DNA from: Microbacterium sp. 2FI
GTDB taxonomy: Bacteria; Actinomycetota; Actinomycetes; Actinomycetales; Microbacteriaceae
NCBI RefSeq assembly: GCF_005502885.1
Contig: NZ_SCMR01000022.1
Span: 1-64,000 of the forward strand
Reading direction: 5' to 3'
DNA: 64,000 nt
The notes under the pieces were generated by a model. It made no database searches, was not told where the DNA came from, and saw only the letters and a list, made by a program, of their open reading frames with translations. The number at the start of each line of letters is the position of its first letter. Positions within the stretch are counted from its first letter, which is position 1. The translations under genes and the position numbers were made by a program. Of this stretch, positions 40,801 through 52,012 are shown piece by piece.

Positions 40801-43800
40801 CGGGGTCGATCTCGACGCCGACGGACGTGCAGACGACGTCGACGGTGAACGAGTCGGGCGCATAGCCGATCCCGTCTCCGCTCAGCTCCTTCCGCACCGA
40901 GATGCCCCCGGTCGCGAGCGCAGCGCCGACCTTGGTCCCTTCGCTCGGCACCATCACCTGGCCGCCGCCCGCGGTGGTCTGCTCCTCGGTCGTGTGTGCG
41001 CCGACGGCGACGGAGTTCCAGGCGATCGTGTCGTCGCCGGCGGTCTCGCTCACGGGAGGTGTGATGGTCGGGGCGTCGATCAGGATCGATTCGCCGGGCG
41101 CCAGGGGATTGTCGGGCATGTCGATGACGGTGCGGACTCCGGTGATCAGCGCCTGGTCGACCGAGCCCGGTGCGACCCAGTAGCCTGCGCCGCAGGCCTC
41201 GAGCGGGTCTCCGGGCGCGCCCGGTGCCGAAAGGTCGTCGGCGCAGACTCCGGGGTCGGTCGTGACGGTGAAGGTGATCACCGCGCCGTCGGGCAGCCGC
41301 ACGGGGACGAGCTCGCTCGCCTCGAGGATCGGCGACCACGCGGATTCACGCGGAAGGTCGCTGATCGCACCGGTGTCTCCGGGCGTCGGAAGGAGGTCGA
41401 CCATCACGAGGCGATCGAGGTCCACGTTGCCGGTGTTCTGCACGCCGAACCGCCAGTGCACGGTGTCTCCCGGCTTCGAGCGCGGGACGCAGGGGAACCA
41501 GTAGAAGCCTTCACCGTCGGGGTCGACGAGCTCGCCGGTGTTCGGTGCCTCGCATCCCTCGGCGCTTCCATCGCGATAGTCGAAGGCGCCGAGCTCGGTG
41601 TCTTCGGCGCGTACGAACTTGCCCGAGCGCACCGCTCCCGCGATGAGCGGCGTCACCGTCGCCGTGTCGGCACACTCGTCGACGGGTACGCCGCCGCCGT
41701 TGCAGCTGTCGAACTGGCGGTCGCCCGTGATCGTCGCGACGTTGTCCACCGGGATGCCGCCGGGAACGCCGGGCGCGAAGACCATGTCGATCGAGATGGT
41801 GTACGACTGGCCGACCTCCAGCACCGACCCCGTGGGGAAGGTGAAGGTGATCGCGCCGGTCGCCTCGTCGACGGATGCAGTGACCGAGGCGGCGTCTTCG
41901 GGAAGCGCCAGCCCGGTGGGAGGTTCCGGCGCGGCGCCCTCCAGGTCGTACGCGAAGGGATCGGTCGCGTCGGGGTTCACAATGAGCGTGCCGGATGCGG
42001 TCGGGTCATCGGTGATCACCGGGTTCACGATGGGCCAGTCGCCCGTGTTCGTCACCGTGATCTCGTAGGGGATCGACTGACCCGGCGCGTACACGCCCGT
42101 CGGCTGCTTGTCGATCTCGACCGCCGTCGTCGCGTGCTGGTAATAGATCACGTCGGTCGCCTGGTCCGTGACCGTGCCGATCTGCCCGATCGCACAGACG
42201 GGGGCGAGTATCGCACACGCCGTCGCGTTGGTCTCGTTGGTGAACTCGCCCGCGGCGGCCTCGCCGGGAGCAGCTTCGTTGCCCGCAAGGTCGCTGGGCA
42301 CCGGACCTCCGGTGTGCAGTTCCGCGCGGCGCTGCACGAGCACCGGCACCTCCTGCAGCGGGTTGACCGGGTTCTCCCACTGCACCGGGGTTCCCGTGCC
42401 GTCGACGGACTGGAACTCGAACCGGATCGCGTTCACATCGGCGGCATTCGCCCCGTCGGGCAGCGGATCCGCGATGAACGCGGCGAGGTCTGCGGCATCC
42501 ACCCACTCCCCCGCGGTCCACGCGCCACCCACGTGAACGACGCCCGATCCGATGTCGACGAACGAACCACCTGTGCGGACGACCATCTTCACCTGGTTGA
42601 TGGGCGTCGCAAGCGTGAACGACGGATCGATGCCGACGAAGTCGAAGGCGTTCCAGAACGTGGGCGCGGTGTCGCTGATCGCCATGCCGCCCACGCGCGC
42701 CGAGGTCTCGATCGTGGGCTGACCCGTCAGGGTCATCACGACCGGGTCGTCGTCCGGCTCGACCTGCACGTCGGGCGCAAAGGACTTGCCCGCCTCGACC
42801 CCGATCTCGAGCTCCGCGAGGGTGACCGATGCGTCCGCATCGGCGGCGGGAATATTGCCGGCGGCCCCGCCGCCGGCGTCGTCGACCGTCGCCTGGGCTC
42901 GGTTGTCGACAGGGCTGTCCGTCACCGACACCCGGGTGCCGGGCTGTCCCCGAACGTCCTCGCGGAGGCGCAGATCCATCTCGACGACCGCGACGGCGCC
43001 CGCGTCGATGCGGCCGTCGTGCGTGACGAGGATTCCGACCACGTCGACGAGCTCACCCGAGGTCATGCCGAGCGCCGTGCTCACGTCGACGTCCTGCGTG
43101 TCATCGACGACGCCGTCCTGATCGCTGTCGAGACTCAGTGTCACGACCGTGCTCTCGGTGCCCGGCGGAACGCTGATCTGCCGGATGTCGTACAGATCGA
43201 ACCACGTGAACGGATTCTCGTCCGCGGTCGGCCCCGGATCGGCGATCATCATCGTGTCGACCTTCGCCGCCGTGCGGTTCGTCGCCGTCAGCTGCACGCG
43301 CCCGGTCGGATATGCATCCTGGGGTGTGCCGTCCGGCGGGATGCCGAAGGGGCTGTTGGACCAGGTCTTGGTGAGGTCGACGTTGAGGGGCACGTCGAGG
43401 ATGGCGATCGTGTCGGAGTCCTCGGTGCCGATGACCTCCTGGCCGGCGGAGTCGGTGCCGGTCACCGACGCGACGTCGAGCACGGTGCCGATCGCGGGGT
43501 CGGCGTCGTCGATGTTGTAGTCGAGCGAGCCGATGACCGGCTGGCTCGCATCGGAGCGCAGGTAGTCGCGCAGCGCGATGTCGATGACGACATCGCGGTC
43601 GTTGCCCGACGAACGGGCGACGCCGCTGCCGACGGGAGGCGCGGTCAGGTCGCCCTCGGCGGTCTGCGCGCGCGTCGGACTCTCCGCCACGAGGAGGCGG
43701 ATGCCGAGCGCGCGTTGGCGATCGGCATCGGTCAGCGTCACGCCCGGGAACGTGCCGTCGCACGCGGCCGGACACGGGTCGTTCTCGAGGTCCTCCCACG

Positions 43801-46300
43801 AGTCGCCGTCCCACAGCTGCACCGCGGTGATCTGGTCGAACTCCAGGTGCGGATCCATCGCATCGGTGATGGCGGCGACGCCCGTGATGTCGAACGCATC
43901 CCAGAAGGAGTCCGCCACGCCGAGTGCCGGCGGCGCGGGCGGCGGCGCTGCCTCGTCCTGGATGACGACCTGCTCGACGCCGCTCAGTCCGCCGGTGGAC
44001 CAGTGGAGGGTGATCTCCGCGGTCGCCTGCGACCGGGCAGTCACCACGTTCGGGTCGATCTGCTTGTCGAGGACGTCCGGACCGTCCCCGTCGGGGTCGT
44101 ACGGATCGATGTTCGTCTCGGCGCAGGCTGTGTCGTCGTCGGTGGGCGTGGACTGCAGTCCGCCCGCACCCTCGGCCTCGCCGAGCGCACAGTTGGCGAG
44201 CAGCGCAGGCGGCGTGACGACCGTGGTGGTGTCGCGCTCGGTCTCGCGCACCTCTGCGGTGAAGTGCGGCTCGACCGTGGTTCCCGGCGGGAACGGCTGA
44301 CCGTCGTCGGCGGTGAAGGTGAACTGCAGCCCCTGGATGAGGTCCTGCTCGTCGGCGGGGATGTCCATGCTGAACACCGTCGGGCCCTCGACGACGACCG
44401 GCTGGTCGTCCTCGTCGAGCAGCGGCACCCACGCGGAGCCGTTCCAGTACGTGATCGTGAGCGTGGCGCCGTCGGGCACCGCCGTCTCGGTGATCTCGGT
44501 GGCGTTGAAGAAGTCCCAGAAGGTGCCGTCGATCGGCGCAGGCACGACCGCGGGATCCTGCACCACGATGGTTGTCGCGTCCGTCGTCGACCGCGGGAAT
44601 TCCGCGATCTGCGCGTCCAGCGTGACGAGCACCCATTCGCCCGGACGATCGAGCACCGCGTCGGGGTAGATGGACTTGCCGGTGATCACCTCGATGTGGG
44701 CCTCGTACACGAGCAGGTCGGCATCCACCTGCTCGGTGGAGGTTCCGCCGTTCGGGTCGGTGCCCGACACGTCGGCGACGTTGGTCAGCGTGGCGGGATA
44801 GCCCGCCTGGTCGGGGTCGGTCTGCACGTCGAAGGGGATGTCGGTGGAAGCTCCGTTGGGAATGTCGCCGGTGAAGGTGATCTCCCAGCGCACCACGTCT
44901 CCGCTCGGCGCCGGGGGCTCCTCCCCGTCGTCGAACGCCAACGGTCCATCAGAGGACCCGTCGTCGTAGTAGTACGTGATCGTCGCGCCGGTGGCGCCGT
45001 CGGGGTAGGCGATGCCGGCGGTGAAGCCGGCGAAGGCCATCGAGGTGTCGAAGCCGCCCGCCCACGGGTCGCCGGGATCGGTGAGCGCGGGCTCGGTGAC
45101 GGTGAGTTCCGCCAGATCGAAGTCGCTCGCGTTCCCCGCCGTGATGGTGGCGGTCGAGGTGTCGCCGGCGGCGACCTCGGACGGATCGAACGACTTGTCG
45201 GCGATCAGATCGATGTCTGCCGCCACGATCTGGTGGGTGGCCGACCCGGTGTCGGTCTGCGACTCGCCGTCTCGCGAGACCTCGCCCTCGGCGATGTTGG
45301 TGACGGTGAGGTTGCCGGCGAGGTCTCCCACGTCGGCAGGATGCGCGAAGCCGATCTCCACACCGCCGGCAGCGTCCACCGGGATGCCCGAGCCGTCGGT
45401 GTCGGTGAAGACGATCTGAACGCCGATCACGTCCGTTGCCGGCACCGCCGGCGGCACCGGCTGATCGGGCGCTGTCGCGGGCGTGCCCTCGACCGGCCCG
45501 CCGTCGGTGATGTAGACGATCTGCGCGGTGTCGGCGCCTTGCGGATAGGAGACCGTGCCGACCCCGGTGAAGTCCAGCTGATCGAACGGGCTCGGCACCG
45601 CGGCGGGGTCGGCGGGATCGCTGATCACCAGCTGCTCGACGGCGGCGTTCGAGCTGTTGGTCACGGTCACGTCTGCGACCACGGGTTCCCCCGGGTTGGC
45701 GAGAGCGCTCGGGGGCGACATCGTCTTGTCGACCTCGGGGTCGAGGACGAGGGGAATGACCGGCGTCACCTCGACGGTGTCGGACAGTGGGCCGGAGGTC
45801 TGCGTGTCGGCATCCGTCGTCGCGGTGTTCGGAACGGGGATGCCGTTCGCGGAGTACGGCAGATCCTCGTCGGCGTGCACCTGGATGGTCACCGCGCCGG
45901 TCGAGCCGGCGGGAATGCCGACCGTACCGTCGGCCAGGGGAGCGGTGAAGTCCACCTCCACGCTCTGGCCGTCCTGCGCGATCGTGCCCTGCAGCCCCGC
46001 CGAGATCGACACGTCGTCGACGATGAACTCGTCGGGCACCTGGTCGACCAGGGAGGCGTTCGTGCAGCCGGCGAGCAGCGAAGTACACGTCAGGGTGATC
46101 GTGTAGGTGAAGGTGTCACCCGGCTGAACGGTGGTGACGCTCGCCGTCTTGATGACTTCGACGTCACCGTCGGCCGCCGCCGCCGCGGGGGTCGTGGCGA
46201 CCAGCGCGCCACTGAGCCCCAGTGCGACTGCGGTCAGTGCCGCCAGCCATCGCCTCTGAGCCGCTCGTCGCCGAGCCTGCCGAACCTCACGCCGCTGCAT
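37817..46300 (-). CDS. Giant LPATG-anchored surface protein with DUF11-like and DUF5979-like modules
   Basis: 2827-residue exported protein. A twin-Arg-like basic start and hydrophobic core form the signal peptide (about 1-43, ending PAAAAADG). A DUF11-like domain follows (about 47-180). Then come at least six divergent modules (about 180-1250), each with a motif like FWDAFD or FWNAFDFVGI, more DUF11-like modules to about 1790, and nine modules of about 108 residues (1795-2780). Those nine resemble DUF5979: each starts VTVTKVF-like, has a VxCT cysteine, ends CTVTETDDG-like and passes into a new strand. LPATG, a membrane segment and RRRRPV end it. Sortase should attach it to peptidoglycan. ATG 46300 was chosen because the signal peptide begins there. 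Confidence 0.93.
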   Translation of the reverse strand: MQRREVRQARRRAAQRRWLAALTAVALGLSGALVATTPAAAAADGDVEVIKTASVTTVQPGDTFTYTITLTCTSLLAGCTNASLVDQVPDEFIVDDVSISAGLQGTIAQDGQSVEVDFTAPLADGTVGIPAGSTGAVTIQVHADEDLPYSANGIPVPNTATTDADTQTSGPLSDTVEVTPVIPLVLDPEVDKTMSPPSALANPGEPVVADVTVTNSSNAAVEQLVISDPADPAAVPSPFDQLDFTGVGTVSYPQGADTAQIVYITDGGPVEGTPATAPDQPVPPAVPATDVIGVQIVFTDTDGSGIPVDAAGGVEIGFAHPADVGDLAGNLTVTNIAEGEVSRDGESQTDTGSATHQIVAADIDLIADKSFDPSEVAAGDTSTATITAGNASDFDLAELTVTEPALTDPGDPWAGGFDTSMAFAGFTAGIAYPDGATGATITYYYDDGSSDGPLAFDDGEEPPAPSGDVVRWEITFTGDIPNGASTDIPFDVQTDPDQAGYPATLTNVADVSGTDPNGGTSTEQVDADLLVYEAHIEVITGKSIYPDAVLDRPGEWVLVTLDAQIAEFPRSTTDATTIVVQDPAVVPAPIDGTFWDFFNATEITETAVPDGATLTITYWNGSAWVPLLDEDDQPVVVEGPTVFSMDIPADEQDLIQGLQFTFTADDGQPFPPGTTVEPHFTAEVRETERDTTTVVTPPALLANCALGEAEGAGGLQSTPTDDDTACAETNIDPYDPDGDGPDVLDKQIDPNVVTARSQATAEITLHWSTGGLSGVEQVVIQDEAAPPPAPPALGVADSFWDAFDITGVAAITDAMDPHLEFDQITAVQLWDGDSWEDLENDPCPAACDGTFPGVTLTDADRQRALGIRLLVAESPTRAQTAEGDLTAPPVGSGVARSSGNDRDVVIDIALRDYLRSDASQPVIGSLDYNIDDADPAIGTVLDVASVTGTDSAGQEVIGTEDSDTIAILDVPLNVDLTKTWSNSPFGIPPDGTPQDAYPTGRVQLTATNRTAAKVDTMMIADPGPTADENPFTWFDLYDIRQISVPPGTESTVVTLSLDSDQDGVVDDTQDVDVSTALGMTSGELVDVVGILVTHDGRIDAGAVAVVEMDLRLREDVRGQPGTRVSVTDSPVDNRAQATVDDAGGGAAGNIPAADADASVTLAELEIGVEAGKSFAPDVQVEPDDDPVVMTLTGQPTIETSARVGGMAISDTAPTFWNAFDFVGIDPSFTLATPINQVKMVVRTGGSFVDIGSGVVHVGGAWTAGEWVDAADLAAFIADPLPDGANAADVNAIRFEFQSVDGTGTPVQWENPVNPLQEVPVLVQRRAELHTGGPVPSDLAGNEAAPGEAAAGEFTNETNATACAILAPVCAIGQIGTVTDQATDVIYYQHATTAVEIDKQPTGVYAPGQSIPYEITVTNTGDWPIVNPVITDDPTASGTLIVNPDATDPFAYDLEGAAPEPPTGLALPEDAASVTASVDEATGAITFTFPTGSVLEVGQSYTISIDMVFAPGVPGGIPVDNVATITGDRQFDSCNGGGVPVDECADTATVTPLIAGAVRSGKFVRAEDTELGAFDYRDGSAEGCEAPNTGELVDPDGEGFYWFPCVPRSKPGDTVHWRFGVQNTGNVDLDRLVMVDLLPTPGDTGAISDLPRESAWSPILEASELVPVRLPDGAVITFTVTTDPGVCADDLSAPGAPGDPLEACGAGYWVAPGSVDQALITGVRTVIDMPDNPLAPGESILIDAPTITPPVSETAGDDTIAWNSVAVGAHTTEEQTTAGGGQVMVPSEGTKVGAALATGGISVRKELSGDGIGYAPDSFTVDVVCTSVGVEIDPAASVVVTPGTPEVVTGLPWGSECTLSESDQGQADFTVDPDTVIAVEPEQGLATITIDNEYLLAGLEVTKTVESAALDADGEPIDYGPFEVGVTCTYLGAAVFADGYDANDPMEFTIVDGDVVTLDGLPASAECTVSETDTNGAASTTVASATADVTTPAADGTSATIVLTPDADDAITNEVAFVNAYDVGSLTVEKLLDPVDSPFAEGPYAVHVTCVLGELTTWDGDLTLDVDAPVMIDDIATGSVCTVTETDDGFASETVIDPAEVTIGADAAVTVQVTNIYDEGSVTVTKVFEGDTRWAADSFEVTIICVDLTSGTLIVDIPGGRTRTLTAGSDPAWTASFERLPAGAACAMFESETGGSTSSEIVDENGERAGIFLVEADAQPQFSVVNTFAVGSIAVTKSTSGDGADPYGIGTFTVHLDCTYQGEPIAIPDGADRTLEITAAGETDVVVYEALPPGAECTITEPDDGGASDVVIDPETVTVTVTDADDDGTPEPAEVSIDNVFDLGAITVEKEISPGLGARWAIGEFEITMTCVWQGEQIEIDEPVRTLSVDGGLSTTYEGLPDGALCSVEETDTANAEVSISPTDPVTVDPDATEPVTITVTNTFATGAIDVVKEFDGAGAEIGADTTFEVELSCSWEVNGEVVDLDPALFVGGATRELDADNDYSASYLGLPVGAECTLTETYDGGAGTVTITPNAGDPAVGTATVGEGDPAVITVLNFFDSGPLELAKVVDGAGAEYFGQGPFTLHVTCTLADGELVPRVVYNADVEIGAGETVTIEGIPTGAVCRVTEPDDSVADSHEISGSPATIGSSDDEAPVVVTATNTFLIGSVRVDKLVVGGGADQFGAGPFEVTVECIDPASGIALVDIPGGAVRELNAANGYETTYEILPAGALCGIAETDDGGADSKRLLDENGDEIGLVAPGGGTRVGFFVIHPGVEQSFVLENTFLPPLPATGSDTVPVVVAGGVAATLILGGAVLMLLTRRRRPV

Positions 46301-46328
46301 CCGGAACCCCGCCTTTCCGTCCTCGGCC

Positions 46329-46334
46329 AGCCTA
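46329..46334 (-). promoter_or_regulatory. -10 box TAGGCT for the giant surface protein
   Basis: Minus-strand TAGGCT 28 nt upstream of ATG 46300; the leader contains GGAAAGGCGGGG, giving a conventional leader unlike most genes here. Confidence 0.45.
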
Positions 46335-46524
46335 GGACGAACCTCCCGACACCCACCAGCGCGCGTCGCGAGACCTTGCAGGATGCCGCTTCGCGGCGGG
46401 TCGCTGCGAGCATGCTGGCGTTCAGGTATCACACGGGTCCACACTGTGCTCAACGAAGTCGACGGATCCGCCGTCGCAGTCGCCCGGGGCAGGCGGCTGG
46501 CACCACCGATCGAAAGGGGTTGTC

Positions 46525-48748
<2,224 letters not shown>

Positions 48749-48770
48749 GTCCTCGGGGCTCTCGTCGGGC

Positions 48771-48785
48771 GGCTGAGACTCAGCC
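48771..48785. terminator. Bidirectional terminator candidate, argG / secreted protein
   Basis: GGCTGAG-A-CTCAGCC is a perfect 7-bp-arm palindrome 23 nt after argG and includes the stop codon of the convergent gene. Confidence 0.5.
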
Positions 48786-49136
48786 GATCCCGCCGCCGGG
48801 TTCGCCGACGCAGCCGTTCTCGGCGAACTGACCGTCGCCGCGACCCTCGAAGAACTTCTCGACGCCGTCGGTGTCGAGGTAGACGAAGCTCGGGTAGTGG
48901 TCCTCGAGGTCCTGGTGCTTGTTGTGCGCCCGGACCACCGCGATCTTGTCGGTCTCGATGAAGACGTACGGGTTCTTCTCGCTGTGCGTGGCGTGGCAGT
49001 ACGGCACCTTGTGCTCGCCGTCGCTCGCGGGCTTGGTCGCGAACGCAGGCGACGCGGCACCGAGAACGGCGACTGCCGCGAGGGCCGTGGCGCCGGCGAA
49101 CGCGGCGATCCGGCGTGAAATGGGCATGGTCATCAT
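48780..49136 (-). CDS. Small secreted protein with CHATxSxxNPYV motif
   Basis: 118 residues: signal peptide about 1-33 (MTMPISRRIAAFAGATALAA after the first codons, ending SPAFAT), then a mature domain of about 85 residues with KVPYCHATHSEKNPYVFIET, several histidines (RAHNKHQDLEDHYP) and a second cysteine near the C-terminus that may pair with the first. The CHAT-x-S-xx-NPYV pattern recurs in exported actinobacterial proteins but I know no function. ATG 49136 has GGGGAG 7 nt upstream; ATG 49133 is an alternative. Glycine-rich end. Confidence 0.82.
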   Translation of the reverse strand: MMTMPISRRIAAFAGATALAAVAVLGAASPAFATKPASDGEHKVPYCHATHSEKNPYVFIETDKIAVVRAHNKHQDLEDHYPSFVYLDTDGVEKFFEGRGDGQFAENGCVGEPGGGIG

Positions 49137-49256
49137 GGTTACTCTCCCCAGTCGAGTAATGGATACGTCCCGGTCTATCACGGTCTCCTCGACGCCCACA
49201 AGGCCCGGTGGGTGGGCGAAAAGCGAGCAGGATTCGTTAGCGCTACGCCCCCGGGT

Positions 49257-49262
49257 TACGAT
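49257..49262 (+). promoter_or_regulatory. Candidate -10 box TACGAT for the acylase gene
   Basis: TACGAT lies 90 nt upstream of ATG 49353, leaving a moderately long leader with only a weak GAAAG near the start. Confidence 0.35.
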
Positions 49263-49352
49263 GCCTGACGGTGTGCGCGACCCGAAAGCGCGGCACTCCG
49301 GCTCGCAGTGCCCGGCACTGCGTCGAGCCCGACCATCCGAAAGATCTCTTCA

Positions 49353-51974
49353 ATGTCGAAGCCCTCCCCGGCCTCTCCTCTCAACGCGCCCGACGAACAG
49401 GCCCCGAGGCGTCGTTCGGTCGGCCGCACGATCGGCATCACGCTGTACAGCATCGTCGCCGGTGTCGTCGTGCTCGCCCTCATCGCCACCGGCTTCGTGG
49501 TCTACACGATCCAGCGCTCGTTCCCGCAGCTCGACGGCACGGTCGCAGCCCCCGGGCTCGGTGACGAGGTCACGGTCCAGCGCGATGCCCTCGGCATCCC
49601 GACCATCACCGCGAGCCGCACCGACGATCTCTTCTACGCGCAGGGTTACGTGCACGCGCAGGACCGTTTCTGGGAGATGGACTTCCGCCGGCATGTCACC
49701 GGTGGCCGACTCTCCGAGCTGTTCGGCGAGTCGCAGCTCGAGACCGACAAGTTCCTGCGGACCCTCGGCTGGCGCGAGATCGCCGAGCAAGAGGTCGAGG
49801 CGCTCGACGAGGCGACCCGCTCGTACTACGACAGCTACGCCGAGGGCGTGAACGCGTATCTCGCGGAGCACGACGGCGCCGACGTCTCGCTCGAGTACGC
49901 GATCCTGGGCCTGCAGAACGACGACTACGAGATCGAGCCGTGGACCCCGGCCGACTCGGTCGCGTGGCTGAAGGCGATGGCCTGGGACCTCCGCTCGAAC
50001 ATCGAGGAGGAGACCGAGCGCGCGATCGTCGCCGCCGACTACACCTCCGACGAGATGGCCGAGCTCTACCCGACCTACCCGTTCGACCGGAACCCGGTGA
50101 TCGTCCCGTCGATCACCGAGGTGCCCGCCGTCGGCACGGTCGCGTCACGGCAGGACGACGGCGAAGCGGATGCCGCGACCGCCGCCATCGAATGGAGTGA
50201 GGTCGACGGCGTCATCGAGGCCGTGGGTGCTCTCGTCGGCGGGGCCGGTGAAGGCATCGGGTCGAACTCGTGGGTCGTCTCGGGCGACCTCACCGAGTCG
50301 GGCATGCCGCTGCTCGCCAACGACCCGCACCTGGGCGCGTCGCTGCCGAGCGTGTGGCACCAGGTGGGGCTGCGGTGCGACGCGGTCACCGCGGACTGCC
50401 CGTTCGACGTCTCGGGATTCAGCTTCTCAGGAGTCCCCGGCGTCATCATCGGCCACAACGCCCGCGTCGCGTGGGGGTTCACCAACCTCACCACCGACGT
50501 CACCGACCTCTACCTCGAGAAGATCGACGGCTCGAGCTACTGGTACGACGGCTTGCTCGTGCCGCTCGAGGAGCGCACCGAGACGCTGAAGATCGCGGGC
50601 GGCGACGATGTCGAACTCGTCATCCGCTCGACCGTCAACGGACCGATCGTCTCGGGTCTGACCGATGACTTCACCGCGATCGCGACCGAGCCCTACACCG
50701 GCACCGGCGGCTTCGTCGAGGCGCCGGTCGGCGACCCTGTCGGCGAGTACGCGGTGAGCCTGCGGTGGACCGCGCTCGAGCCCGGCACGACGGCGGCTGC
50801 GATCTTCGCGCTCAACGTCGCGCAGGACTTCGACGACTTCCGCGGGGCGGCTGCCCTGTTCAACGTGCCCGCGCAGAACCTCATCTACGCCGACGTCGAC
50901 GGCAACATCGGCTACCAGACGCCGGGATCGCTCCCGATGCGGGGCGCCGCCGACGGCTCGATGCCGCAGCCGGGGTGGGACTCGTCGTACGCGTGGCAGG
51001 GCTACATCCCGTTCGAAGAGCTGCCGGTCGCGTACAACCCCGACGAGGGCTACATCGTCACCGCGAACAACGCGGTCGTCGGCGAGGAGTACCCCCACTT
51101 CCTCACGCGCGACTGGGATCAGGGCTGGCGTGCCGCGCGCATCGTCGACATGATCGAGCGACGCGCGGCGAACGGCCCGCTCACGACGCAGGACATGCGC
51201 GACATCCAGGCCGACAACGAGTTCTTCATGGGCAAGCGCCTCTCGGCCGCGTATGTCGACATCGTCACCGGCGACGACGGAGCGGATGCCGCCCTCGACC
51301 TGCTGCGGCACTGGGACGCCCAGAACAATGCCGACTCGGCTGCGGCCGCCTACGCGAACGTGCTGTGGAGCGAGCTCGCCTACGCGCTCTTCGAGACCGG
51401 CCGCGAGAACCCCGCCCCCCTCACCGACCAGGGGCGCCTCTTCCTCGTCGTCGACGGACTGCTCGATGACCCGCAGTCGCCGTGGTGGACCAACGAGAGC
51501 CTGGGCGTCGACGGCCAGGCGGCGATGCTCGAGCACACCGCCGTCGCCGCGTACGAGAAGCTCGTCGACCTGCAGGGCGACAACCCGTCGCGGTGGAACT
51601 GGGGTTCGCTCCACGCTCTCGAACTCGTCAGCGACACGTTCGGGTCATCGGGCATCGCCCCGATCGAGATGCTCTTCAACCGCGGCCCGTACGCGGTCGG
51701 CGGCGGGTCGTCGGTGGCCAACGCCACCGGTTGGTCGATGGGCGAGGGCTTCGCGACCGTGACCGTGCCGTCGATGCGCATGGTCGTCGACCTCGCCGAC
51801 CTCGACGCGTCGACGTGGAACCACCTCACCGGCACGAGCGGCCACGCGTTCCACACGAACTACATCGACCAGGTCGAGACGTGGCAGAAGGCCGAGATGA
51901 CGCCGTGGGCGTTCTCGCGGTCGGCGGTCGATGCCGCGACGACCAACACGCTGACGCTCGTCCCGGCCGGCTGA
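49353..51974 (+). CDS. Membrane-anchored penicillin-acylase-family Ntn hydrolase
   Basis: 873 residues. A cytoplasmic N-terminus (about 1-25) and one membrane anchor (about 27-52) put the enzyme outside the cell. The alpha chain follows (DALGIPTITASRTDDLFYAQ, GYVHAQDRFWEMDF). The autocatalytic cleavage site precedes Ser304 in GSNSWVVSG, the N-terminal nucleophile of the beta chain (SNMWV in penicillin G acylase). NDPHLGASLPSVWHQVGL and WGFTN follow. Family members hydrolyse beta-lactams or acyl-homoserine lactones, so quorum-signal acylase activity is possible but not shown. ATG 49353 gives the shortest sensible N-terminus; ATG 49308 is in frame. Confidence 0.9.
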   Translation: MSKPSPASPLNAPDEQAPRRRSVGRTIGITLYSIVAGVVVLALIATGFVVYTIQRSFPQLDGTVAAPGLGDEVTVQRDALGIPTITASRTDDLFYAQGYVHAQDRFWEMDFRRHVTGGRLSELFGESQLETDKFLRTLGWREIAEQEVEALDEATRSYYDSYAEGVNAYLAEHDGADVSLEYAILGLQNDDYEIEPWTPADSVAWLKAMAWDLRSNIEEETERAIVAADYTSDEMAELYPTYPFDRNPVIVPSITEVPAVGTVASRQDDGEADAATAAIEWSEVDGVIEAVGALVGGAGEGIGSNSWVVSGDLTESGMPLLANDPHLGASLPSVWHQVGLRCDAVTADCPFDVSGFSFSGVPGVIIGHNARVAWGFTNLTTDVTDLYLEKIDGSSYWYDGLLVPLEERTETLKIAGGDDVELVIRSTVNGPIVSGLTDDFTAIATEPYTGTGGFVEAPVGDPVGEYAVSLRWTALEPGTTAAAIFALNVAQDFDDFRGAAALFNVPAQNLIYADVDGNIGYQTPGSLPMRGAADGSMPQPGWDSSYAWQGYIPFEELPVAYNPDEGYIVTANNAVVGEEYPHFLTRDWDQGWRAARIVDMIERRAANGPLTTQDMRDIQADNEFFMGKRLSAAYVDIVTGDDGADAALDLLRHWDAQNNADSAAAAYANVLWSELAYALFETGRENPAPLTDQGRLFLVVDGLLDDPQSPWWTNESLGVDGQAAMLEHTAVAAYEKLVDLQGDNPSRWNWGSLHALELVSDTFGSSGIAPIEMLFNRGPYAVGGGSSVANATGWSMGEGFATVTVPSMRMVVDLADLDASTWNHLTGTSGHAFHTNYIDQVETWQKAEMTPWAFSRSAVDAATTNTLTLVPAG

Positions 51975-51981
51975 TTCTCGT

Positions 51982-52012
51982 CGGCGGCTGATCGGTCTCC
52001 GGTCAGCCGCCG
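51982..52012. terminator. Bidirectional terminator candidate, acylase / mrpG
   Basis: CGGCGGCTGA (51982-51991) pairs perfectly with TCAGCCGCCG (52003-52012) around an 11-nt loop. It lies between the convergent genes and contains the mrpG stop codon. Confidence 0.65.
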
